DNA of 64,000 bases from Phoebastria nigripes (lineage: Eukaryota; Chordata; Aves; Procellariiformes; Diomedeidae). The notes beneath the pieces were generated by a model. The model did no database searches. It was not told the origin of the DNA and saw only the letters and a list, made by a program, of their open reading frames with translations. Each line of letters opens with the position of its first letter. Position 1 is the stretch's first letter. The stretch spans positions 872,885-936,884 of the forward strand of contig JAYKAV010001997.1 of assembly GCA_035582835.1 (NCBI GenBank), given 5' to 3'. Positions 53,901-62,099 of the stretch are shown here, piece by piece. The position numbers and the translations under genes are program-made.

Positions 53901-56900
53901 GTCTCCTCAAGCCATCTCTTCTTCAGGCTAAGCAGGCCCAGTTCCCTCTAGCTTTTTCTAGTAAGTCATGTGCTCCAGCCCCTTAACCATCTTGTGTAAC
54001 CTTAGTAACAGTTTCATTTAGAAACATTAACCAGGAGCAGTTTGCTTAAAAGAACTTTACTTCAGATTGGGTCTTTTCATTCTTCTGCACTGAAGATAGA
54101 TTTGCTACTCGTGGTAAACCACAAGTGCCAGTAAAAAATGAGCAAGTCATGCACTCTTTTGATAAAGATAGGTATTACATCCTATAACAAGCTAGGACCC
54201 AACTCATTCTGTTGCTAAGAGGAGGAAAATAAGATGCATCAAAAAGCTCTTATCACTTTCACACAAGGAACTTCCCACCCACTCTGCAGTACAGTAAGAC
54301 CATAAGCAGGTTAAGATGTCAGAAGCACCAAGCAAACAAGTCCTAAACAGCTGGCATATTCATTACCACTTTAAGTATTACTTAAAAAGATGTTCCAAAA
54401 TTAATACCTGAACTTTTTCACTGATCTTTCTCTGTAAGTTACTATACATATTAAGATATTTATTCAATACAGTTGCATTAATTGTCAGAAGTTTTAACTT
54501 CAGCAAGCACTGTAAGGCACCATGCCAAACAAAACACAGTTAAGCATTATTATAGAAGTCTGAGCACTTTTATGTGGAAGATATAAAANCAGGTTTTTGT
54601 ATAGCTTTTTTAGATGAAGCAGATACAACGTATGAAAATATTATTTTAATGCCTTGATAATACATAGAATACCAAGATTTTTAGTACCAAAAATGATAGT
54701 CTCTCAGGAGTTTCCCCACACTGAAATAGGAGGAATAATTGCCTACTGTCTGCAGGTAGAAGTTAACAGTTAAGCAGCAAGTAAAACGTGTATGTTTGTT
54801 CCTAAACATATCAAAGCAGACATCAAAGATAGAAATATAATGCACATAAGATGACAGTCAAAAGGTTAAGATAGTTTATAAATAACATGCTGACACTTTT
54901 ATACTACAGATGGGCAAAAGGCATTCTACTGGTCTGCAATCAGTCTTCACTAATCATCTTTATTGATATGACACAGGAAGAACTCAATCTATGCAGAACA
55001 TTCGGCATAAAGAACTGGAATAGCAAGGGATGTACCTGGGATGAAGCAGTAATGAAAAAGTCAAGCTATTAGAAAGTTATTACTGTTTCAAACTTTCATT
55101 CTTCAAACCCACTCTAAGATATACAAAATTTTGCTTTTTCCTCCCTGTATCAACATCAGCTTCCAATCAGTTGGGGTAAAGACAGGGGAGAACACCTTGT
55201 TTCCTTTCTGGTAGAGATTAACCCAGCACAGCCCATTCTTTATTCTTATACTCTTCTTTCTAAGCATGCATGACCTACTCTAGAGGAACAACAGAAAGCC
55301 AGGTACTTCTAGTTGCTGATAGACTTCAACCAGAAGCCAGGGAAAGTCATCTTTCAAAAAAAAGAGTTTAACTGTGTTGTGTAGAAAGAAAACAATTCCT
55401 TCAGGTAGGGCAATGAAGACAGGCAGCTTGATCAGTGCAAGTAGAACAGACTGAATAATTGCAGAGACTGTAAACAGTTTGTGAAAAGTAAAAATACTAC
55501 ATAAATCCTGTAAAGTGTTTTATGTTGTTTATTACTCTGCATATCTTATCCAGTTGAACTCCACTCCTACAAAGATTTACTGATGTGTCAACTTTAGTCA
55601 GTGAGATTATTCACAGCGCACAACATCCAGTACAAGTTTAACGAGTTCAGAATAAAGGTCTTAAATCAAGGACCACATTGCAGTAATTACATTGGCTAGG
55701 TTGTAGCATTAAGATCTTAATCCAAACCCCTGTCTTTGGTTACTAAAGTATCAACAGTTAATTGTCCAAATAAACCTAAATCAGTGCCCATACTTCCAAA
55801 CAAGGAGGGAAAGATTCATACCACACAAACACCACCACACATGGAATGAAAGGAGCAACTGAAAATGATGTACAAAACCATTGCATATGTTTTTTTCTTT
55901 TAAAAAAAGAAGAAAATTACCATGGAATCAGATGACAGTTTAGAAAACTGAAATAGAAACCCCATGAATTTGCTATTTTGCAACTTTTGAACTCAATTGC
56001 TAGCATTTTTCTGACAAATCAGTACTCTGGCAAAGAGAAAATTTAGTTGCAACAGTATTCCTCTCTTGATAGTATAAGTAATTTCTTAAGCCAACTACAA
56101 TTCTGCATTTTATCTTTTAATTGCTTTTAAAGTCTACCTGCAACTTCAATTCTATTATCTCCTTTAAAAAAGGAACAGCAAGGGTAGAGGACAAAAACAG
56201 TCACATGATGTTGCTCTAGTTTCTATCAAAGAGGGCTGCATATCGACTACAGTTGAACCAACTACTATCCATTCAGAAAATAAAGCATGCTAATTCAAAA
56301 GTTAAACCATGCTAAAATTACCACTACACTGGTTCTTCAGCATGTACCTGCACAAGCCTTGAACAGGTTATTTATCACATTTTGACTAACATCTCTGAAT
56401 ATTGAAAAAACAGAAGGCAAAAGTGACCATGTTCTGGCCAGCTGGCAAATATATGGGAAGGAGGGAGCAGGAGTTGTTTTTAATTTAGATAGTATAAGGA
56501 GTACCACAAATCACTACCACAGAACATGCTTTAAAAAAACCCTACAAAACAAAAACCCAGCATTCTGAACCCTTGGTATAACCAACTGCAAGAGCAATCC
56601 ACACATAATCCAACTGAAGTAAAGAGAATAAAGCTTAAAAATATGAGTACATTTTTGCATTATGGCTTACATTAAGGTAGATATAGGCAATGACACAGCT
56701 AGAAAAAAGCTGGTGTGTGGCTAAGCATTTGGTTTTTTTGAAGACAGCAGATTGACCAGATTACCTGCACAAACAAATAAATCAGAGACCACCTGAGGAT
56801 ACATTTATCATAAAAGTAACAATTTTTTTTTAAATTTGACATTGCAGATTTTTTTATAGTCACTCAAATATTTACATTGTCTAGGTTTTCTATCAACATG

Positions 56901-59900
56901 GGCTTGCCACTGACTTCATGATGGTAAGTACATGTTTAATAACTATTTTTCAAATCTTGCCACTTCAGAAAGCAACTGCTCAATCAACACAGTAAAAAGA
57001 CGGCATAGAAAGATGAATAGTTATTAGTTTTGTTTTCTCATATGTATTCTAACAGCAATTCTGGTGAGACCCAGTCAAGTGTTCTGTAAGAAGGCTAAGT
57101 AGTACAGGATCACAGCCAACTGATGTCCTGGCAATAACATGCAAGCTATTACAGAAAGCTATAAAATAGCAAGCTGACAAGATGTAGCTATAGACATAAC
57201 TTAAAACCAAACAATTTCCACATTAGTTCTGCTTAAAAACATAACTATAAAAAATAGGAGAGGTAAAGGCAAATTGTATTTGACAAGCAAATGACACAGG
57301 AAAAAGTAATACTAAGTATTTCAAGGATTAAGTTTTTAATCAAATAGAGCACCAAAATCTGCCAGAAAGTTCAACATCTTATCTTCAAAGTTACCCAGAA
57401 GAATGAAAATGTTTGAAAAATGCATTAAGAAGCCAGAATACCTGTTATGACAGGTACACAGGGCAGCTAGAAGAAACAATTAGAAGTGTTCAATTGGAAG
57501 AACTGTTGTCAAACAGTGCTGAGACACAGAAAATTTATAGGACCTAATTGAATAGGAAACATGAAAAAATCCCATAAAAGACTGAAGGGTTTTTGTGTAT
57601 TTTCAAGATTATATTTGAAAACACAAGAAGGACTGACTCAGTTCATGATCTTGGCATACTAGGCACAAGAATTTCACTGTAAAGGTTCAACATCCTAATA
57701 CCATTCAGAATATAGTATTTCTAGGTATTTCCTTAAAAAATGCTTTTACATTAAAAATATGTATAGCATATCAAATGGCCTCTGCCTGTTAAAATTTGAC
57801 AAATGCATTAGGATTGACTTTCAGGTAAAGTTTGCCCTGTGCACTCAATAGAGTAATAGCTATAATTTCTAAGACATTTTCATGTAATCTGGCAACTTTA
57901 AATAAATCTTGAAAAACATTTTCACATTGGCTAACAGCATATAAAAAAACCACTGCCACATAATTTCAATTTTCTAATGGAAATTCCTATCATTCTGTAA
58001 TTTATGCATTAAAACAACATGAATAAAGGGATTAAAAATAAAACCTCACAATTTAGACAGACCACTAACCACTGCCTTCAAGTGCACACATTAGTCCAGG
58101 AATATGGCCCTTTACTATAGATTGCAAAGAATTCTGCATGCAGAAAAGGATGGTACTTTAAGACTATTATCTAGGCCTGTTATTTAAACATGAGCTAGAA
58201 GAAAAAAAAATGACATGAGGGATGGAAATTCCAATTCTGAGGCCAGAAAGGATCATGATAATCATTGGGATTAGTTTCCTAAATGCTGCAGATAAGAGAA
58301 CTCCAGAATGTAGCGTCACTTCATGGTCATGTCTACTTCTCATGCTTCTTGTATTTATGCTGTAGCCAACCCTTCAGGCAAGTATAAAATCCTTAGAAAT
58401 ATAAAATAGAAATAGAAATTTCAAATAACAAACTCCTTATACCTTAACAGCTATTTACCCTCTGTTACAAATGTGTGGTTTGCTTCCAGACTGAAATTAT
58501 GCAGGGAAAATAAAGGAGGATGGAGCACAAAATACATAAAAGAAAGATGAATCCCAGGCAACAACGCTGAGATGCTATCAAGACACTCCTTACACTGGAG
58601 AAATCCAAATTGCTTTATTAAGGAAAAAAAAAAAAACAACTGTAAGTCATACAGATGTACAATCTAAGAGTCAAGAGAGGAAGCCAACTGTTCTCTCTCA
58701 CAAATACGTATTTAAAGAACTTGCTATAAGAGCTCTGACCCATGTATACAAAGCAGAGCATACATTCAGACCTGCAGCAGCACCTTACTCCTGATACAAC
58801 AGTACGTCACCATTCTCAGTGTGACAACCTAGGTATTGGAAACAAAATAAAACCCTATTTTTTCCCCTCCTAATGACTTAACTATTAGAATCAAATTACA
58901 GTCTTATTCACTGAAAAGCTATTTTCCGCATCCTTCACAAAGTGATCCAAATTTGATTTAAAAGTATGTGCTTTGTGTTAAGTTATAACCCATTAGCAGT
59001 TACTCTTAAGCTTTTGCATACGTCCTTTTTCCTCTTACCCAGGAAAACAACTGTCTGTCATTAGCAATAAAGATAACAGGATAGTAGAGGCATTTCAATC
59101 CCTCAGAATCCCTACAGATAATTCATCCACAGGTTACATCCCCTAATGTGAAATATTGAAGGTTTATCTTGATCATCACTACATACAACATGAAAACAGT
59201 TATGTATGACCTTCAGAAATAAGAGATGAATGAAAATTGGTTTCTTCCAATTAAACCCTGCTCCATAAACCCAATATGTAACCAAAAAATTATTTACACT
59301 GACTGCATTTTGAGGTCTTGGTTACTCCAAAAGCCTTCTATTGATATTGTACTACACTCTGAATTAAATTCAAATCCTAAATACTTGACTCCTTCTTACC
59401 ACTTCTCACAGTAGTTTCTCAAGTTTCCTATAAATAATAGGAAATAGCCCAATAAATTCTTATATGAAAGCCGCAGCCTCTCTTCATACCTCCTTTTATG
59501 CTCCCTAGGTACCTAAAACTTTATCCCCACTGTACTTGTTATGAAGGTAATCAGGGACACTTCCAACTGTTTTAGATGATAGCAACTCTGCTACTCCAAG
59601 TTTACTGGAAAAAGTCATTGAAAAGGGCCAGAGATACAAATTACAATTTCACAAAGCTGAAAGGATACAAGAATTAAATGTACATCAAACCCCACATATC
59701 CATTACACATAACAACTGAAGAACAGTAAACTGGTTTGGCCACTAGTTAACTAATTTCCTTTTTTTTAATTAACTGTTTAATTTAACAGTTGTTCACAAC
59801 ACAGATTATAAACATGACCTTACAGCCATTTCCCAAAAGGGTGAACTAGGACTTCATGGTATGATATAACAGCCATAGACAGTAGGGAATCCACTCAGAA

Positions 59901-61494
59901 TATCATGGTTTCCTAGAACTTGAAAACAGAAAATATTACATATTATTGGACTACAAACTTCAGGACGAAGACGAGATTTTTTTTTAGTTTCAGAGAAGTT
60001 GATTCTGCAACACTCTTCCTGATCTTTTCCTTTTTTCCCCCCCCTCCTGCACAATAGTTCTATCATCCTCCTCCCAATTCTTTTTGTCTTCCTTAATTCT
60101 TCCCTTTTATTCCCTACATTCACAGGAAGTGTATCAAACTGAATACTTTCCTGATAGTATTTCTAAAAATCTACCTCCTTCCTGATACTTCTTGGAAATG
60201 CACTTATTGTTCCTGAGTGCTAGCCTCCTTGACACGCATTGTTCTAAATTATAACCTAAATCATCCCATTGTCATCTCTCACTTCTTCAGTTTTTCTAAA
60301 ACACAAACAACTTTCCCTCCCTCCCCAACTCACTTTTATCCTCTTTCTACATCAGACTGAACTTCTCATCCTCACCTTCCAGGCTGCACAAGTTCTGCCC
60401 CTGCCTCACACAGTTTACATATCCATCACTTGCCTGATGACAGCCTGTATTTCGCTAAATCCTCTTTCCTTAGAGGTGATCTGGAAAGGAGAAAAACACT
60501 AGAGGTTTTTTTGCTTCCTTATGATGAAAGCTTGACAGGTTCATCAATAGAAGCCTGATTCCTTTTGGGTCCCCACCTTCTGAAACACCAGGCTATCACA
60601 ACTCCTGCAATAAAAGGCTATCAATTTGTTTTTGTTGTTTAGAGGGCCAGGTCTTAAGGACTTCCTGGATGACTCAAAATTATACATAAAGAATCTTAAG
60701 CCCTCAGTAGAACAGGGTGAAAGTGCTACATAATCAAATAAAAGCATAAAGGGAAAACAAGTGTAATAATAATAATTTAAGAGTTAGTAAGCATCTTTCC
60801 TCCCCTACACTTAAGTCACAGTAGTTTTTAGGTTGTACTTCTTAACAGCACTCCAAAAAGCAATCGTAGGCTTTCTTCAAAGATCATAAACCCAGCAACA
60901 AAACACACGAGGCCAGTTAAACTTTGGTCGTCTTTTGGTGCCTTATTTTACGTGCATGTCAATGCTTTCCATACCTACAGTATCTCCTAGACCCAGAGAA
61001 ACCGGACAGCCTTCTGCAGACCTCCACCACTCTCCCCAGAACCCGTGTCAGCCCAGACACACCTCCTCCTGCCCAAACGCTGCCAGAGCGATCCTTCCAC
61101 ACCCCACACACCGCTGCAGATACCAAACGCTGCCCGCGGTTATCTTGCGCTGATTTACGACAAAGCTGGCACGACTTCACCCCGACCACCAAAGTTTCCA
61201 GAAGCCAAAAAGTGAAACCGGACCCGCGCCCTGCCCCGCCGCCACCGCGCCTCGGTCCTCCGCCAGCAACGGCTGCGGGGGCCCCGCGCCGGAGCGGCCC
61301 ACCGCAACTCACCCCGCGGCCCGCCGGCCCGAAACACGCCACAGGCAGCGCGGACCCGCCGCCGCGGGCAGCCCGGGAGACGCGGGGGACTCACACGCCC
61401 AGCCCGGGGGTTCCCTTCCGCTGTGCCCCAGCGCCGGGCCCTCCCCGTACCTGTCCATGGTCTGCGGCAGCGCCAAGCCCGTCTGCTCGGACAT
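29860..61494 (-). CDS. MARCHF5: MARCHF5 (MARCH5/MITOL), mitochondrial RING-CH E3 ubiquitin ligase, complete spliced CDS
   Basis: MARCHF5 is a four-span outer-mitochondrial-membrane E3 ligase. It ubiquitinates factors such as DRP1, MFN1/2 and MiD49, and so controls mitochondrial dynamics and quality. The CDS is complement(join(29860..29976, 31186..31352, 31784..31967, 35841..35971, 41531..41733, 61451..61494)), 846 nt, 281 residues. All introns are GT-AG and phases agree throughout. The RING-CH (C4HC3) domain covers about residues 17-71: CWVC (17-20), CRC (36-38), H46, C49, CPQC (68-71). Predicted membrane segments lie near 99-124, 142-160, 209-231 and 240-258. The start at 61494 has G at -3 and gives the N-terminus MSEQTGLALPQTMDR, longer by three residues than the human form as I recall it. 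It converges on IDE and diverges from CPEB3. Confidence 0.98.
29977..31185 (-). other. MARCHF5: MARCHF5 intron 5
   Basis: This intron runs from the donor GTAAG (31185 downward) to an acceptor ending at 29977. No repeat or additional exon was recognised. Two small + strand frames (30377-30619, 30616-30807) resemble nothing. Confidence 0.85.
31186..31352 (-). CDS. MARCHF5: MARCHF5 coding exon 5
   Basis: The 167-nt exon completes Gly188 and encodes residues 189-243. It begins IGCPVPRIPAEANPLADHV, followed by ATRILCGALVFPTIAT, the start of the third membrane segment, and ends ...NLQRTIL. The acceptor is CATCCCTTCAG (ending 31353) and the donor GTAAGA. Confidence 0.97.
31353..31783 (-). other. 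MARCHF5: MARCHF5 intron 4
   Basis: A short 431-nt intron with a GTAATG donor. It has an undetermined base at 31381, just inside the acceptor end. Nothing else is seen. Confidence 0.9.
31784..31967 (-). CDS. MARCHF5: MARCHF5 coding exon 4
   Basis: The 184-nt exon encodes residues 127-187 and the first base of Gly188. It begins VVGHKEGLDVMERADPLF and includes the second membrane segment LLIGLPTIPVMLILG. It continues with KMIRWEDYVLRLWRKYSNK and ends SIFP. The residues match vertebrate MARCHF5 from memory without a gap. Confidence 0.98.
31968..35840 (-). other. MARCHF5: MARCHF5 intron 3 containing a solo LTR
   Basis: A 3.9-kb intron with donor GTACAC and acceptor TTTACCAG. It holds LTR copy 2 (32903-33489) in the orientation opposite to the gene. 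Near 35122-35148 a short stretch vaguely resembles a decayed CR1 3' end, too weak to call. Confidence 0.85.
32903..33489 (+). mobile_element. Solo LTR of the same ERV family, copy 2, variant subfamily
   Basis: This 587-bp element aligns with the copies at 15453 and 50399 over most of its length and ends GGTTAAACCATGACA. Its 5' end is diverged (TGCTGATTTTGGC against TGTCCTGGTTTCAGC) and no target duplication is visible. The segment at about 33015-33090 differs from the other two and is about 20 nt longer. The CRE palindrome (33155-33162), TATATAAA (33170-33177) and ATTAAA (33358-33363) are conserved. It lies antisense to MARCHF5 in intron 3. One undetermined base is at 33148. Confidence 0.88.
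35841..35971 (-). CDS. MARCHF5: MARCHF5 coding exon 3
   Basis: The 131-nt exon completes Gly83 and encodes residues 84-126: PVVYVLDLADRLISKACPF, then the first membrane segment AAAGIMVGSIYWTAVTYGAV, then TVMQ. The acceptor is CTTTATCATAG (ending at 35972). A (TA)n microsatellite lies about 28 nt beyond it in the intron. Confidence 0.98.
35999..36036. repeat. (TA)n microsatellite with A6 interruption
   Basis: Two alternating A/T blocks are separated by AAAAAA. The sequence is self-complementary and could extrude as a hairpin. It begins about 28 nt upstream of the MARCHF5 exon 3 acceptor on the transcribed strand. Confidence 0.9.
37053..37094 (+). repeat. G-run cluster, potential G-quadruplex
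   Basis: At least five runs of three or more G (G9, G5, G3, G5, G3, G3) are separated by 1-5 nt, directly after a poly(T) run. The G-rich strand is the non-transcribed + strand from the RNA's point of view, so the MARCHF5 pre-mRNA carries the C-rich version. Confidence 0.7.
37816..37933 (+). repeat. 118-nt G/T-only low-complexity tract
   Basis: Every determined base from 37816 to 37933 is G or T, with units of GTT, GGT, TTTG and a terminal G-run containing one undetermined base at 37920. An A17 run follows shortly after (about 37951). It produces spurious Gly/Trp/Phe-rich frames on + and Pro/Lys/Asn-rich frames on -. Confidence 0.9.
38991..39012. repeat. Poly(T) homopolymer
   Basis: About 22 uninterrupted T; on the MARCHF5 strand this is poly(A) within intron 2. 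Confidence 0.9.
41531..41733 (-). CDS. MARCHF5: MARCHF5 coding exon 2, RING-CH domain
   Basis: The 203-nt exon carries the whole C4HC3 zinc-binding domain, residues 16-82. In order: SCWVCFATDEDDRTAEWV, RPCRCRGSTKWVH, QTCLQRWVDEKQRGNSTAR, VACPQCNAEYLIVFPKL. All eight metal ligands are present: C17, C20, C36, C38, H46, C49, C68, C71. The acceptor is CTGTAATTACAG and the donor GTAAGA. The WVH-x2-C-LQRW signature is diagnostic of RING-CH rather than classical RING fingers. Confidence 0.98.
43405..43426. repeat. Poly(A) homopolymer
   Basis: About 21 A, then G and a further A-run. It lies in MARCHF5 intron 1 with no recognisable retroposed body next to it. Confidence 0.85.
50399..50975 (+). mobile_element. 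Solo LTR of the same ERV family, copy 3, with perfect 5-bp target duplication
   Basis: The 577-bp element begins TGTCCTGGTTTCAGC and ends GGTTAAACCACGACA. It is flanked on both sides by TTACA (50394-50398 and 50976-50980). A 5-bp duplication fits ERVL-type integrases rather than the usual 4 bp of gammaretroviruses or 6 bp of avian ERVK. The CRE palindrome is at 50641-50648, TATATAAA at 50656-50663, ATTAAA at 50844-50849. It is very similar to copy 1, which suggests relatively recent insertions. It is antisense to MARCHF5. Confidence 0.93.
50641..50663 (+). promoter_or_regulatory. LTR copy 3 core promoter: CRE palindrome plus TATA box
   Basis: TGACGTCA and TATATAAA are intact and spaced as in copies 1 and 2. 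If active, this would drive transcripts antisense to MARCHF5 from within its first intron. Confidence 0.7.
53583..53993 (-). mobile_element. CR1 LINE fragment, 3' end, 5' truncated
   Basis: Read on the - strand, the segment contains the familiar CR1 3' region: AAGATGGTTAAGGGGCTGGA near the left limit, GGAGACCTAATAACCTTC in the middle and GGTCCCTTCCAACCC near the end. It terminates with ATTCTATGA at 53583. About 410 bp remain. It holds a 95-codon remnant frame on the - strand. It is in the same orientation as MARCHF5. CR1 elements of this kind are typical of birds and other sauropsids. Confidence 0.92.
61451..61494 (-). CDS. MARCHF5: MARCHF5 coding exon 1
   Basis: The 44 coding nt read MSEQTGLALPQTMD plus AG of Arg15, then the donor GTACGG. 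The ATG at 61494 has GCC just before it (G at -3). A second in-frame ATG encodes Met13. I prefer the first because its N-terminus is the one I recall for bird MARCHF5. The 5' UTR extends right into the CpG island. Confidence 0.93.
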
Positions 61495-61576
61495 GGCTCC
61501 CGGGAAGAGGAGCGGGCCTAGCCAAGGGCCCGGAGCCTGACAAAGGCGGCCCCGGCGCCGACAAAGCCGCGCGTCA

Positions 61577-61582
61577 CACGTG
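61577..61582. promoter_or_regulatory. E-box CACGTG
   Basis: CACGTG sits inside the longer palindrome CACACGTGTG, 83 bp upstream of the MARCHF5 start codon. It is a USF/MYC-type site and may lie near or within the MARCHF5 5' UTR. Confidence 0.5.
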
Positions 61583-61831
61583 TGGCAGTAGGCGAAGGGA
61601 AGCGAGAGAAAAGGCAGCGAAACCGCCCTCCCGCCGAGGCAGCCAGGGCGGCCCCTCCTTCAACAGGCGGGGACGAAGCGGAGGACCGGTCGCTGAGGCG
61701 GGACGGAGCCGCACGCAGAAGCTGCACGGCCCGGGCCGCCGCGCTGCCGTATGCGAGGCGGCGCCGACGCCTCTGTGAGGTAAGCTCTGAGCACAGCCGC
61801 GACACCCGTCGCCACCTCCCACTCGCCGCAG

Positions 61832-61885
61832 TGCGCCTGCGCCAGGGAACTGCCGGCGGCCCCGCGGCACGCTGGGAAGTGTAGT
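61832..61885. promoter_or_regulatory. NRF1-like and ZNF143-like sites of the divergent promoter
   Basis: TGCGCCTGCGC (61832-61842) is one base from the palindromic NRF1 consensus. GCTGGGAAGTGTAGT (61871-61885) resembles the SBS element bound by ZNF143. NRF1 control would suit a mitochondrial protein gene. Confidence 0.6.
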
Positions 61886-61889
61886 CCTG

Positions 61890-62027
61890 CCACCGCCGGG
61901 AATTTAAAGGTCCGGCGGGGCGCGCCCCCCACCCTCTCCCCTCCCTGTGGTGCCGCGCCCTCTCCCCTCCCTATGCTTCTCCTCGCCGCCGTCGCGTAGT
62001 CGCTGCCCGGCACCGCGCGCGGGGCAG
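61890..62027 (+). other. CPEB3: Candidate 5' non-coding exon of CPEB3
   Basis: CPEB3 is the divergent neighbour of MARCHF5 in vertebrates and starts with a non-coding exon. The pyrimidine-rich DNA at 61930-61985, just right of the ZNF143 site, is a reasonable start region, and GGGGCAG|GTAGGG at 62027/62028 a possible donor. A stronger donor consensus, GTGAG|GTAAGC at 61779/61780, would imply a start further left. No CPEB3 coding sequence is in the window, so the assignment rests on gene order alone. Confidence 0.35.
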
Positions 62028-62099
62028 GTAGGGGAACGCGGTGGCGGCGGCGGGATGGCCGCGCTGGCGTGCGGGGGTACGCGGGGGAAGGTCAGCACC

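Larger units (their letters stand above)
41734..61450 (-). other. MARCHF5: MARCHF5 intron 1 (19.7 kb)
   Basis: This is the largest intron, from GTACGG (61450 downward) to an acceptor ending at 41734. It contains LTR copy 3 (50399-50975), a CR1 fragment (53583 to about 53993) and a poly(A) run near 43405-43425. No further exon, antisense gene or RNA gene was recognised. Remaining open frames are below about 100 codons and look random. Confidence 0.85.

Noticed and set aside
53623..53910. 95-codon minus-strand frame as a gene
   Set aside because: It is an incidental frame in the 3' region of the CR1 element.
60924..61778. 284-codon + strand open frame in the CpG island
   Set aside because: It lies antisense over MARCHF5 exon 1 and the promoter, is very Pro/Arg/Ala-rich, and exists because GC-rich DNA lacks stop codons. 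It resembles no protein I know.
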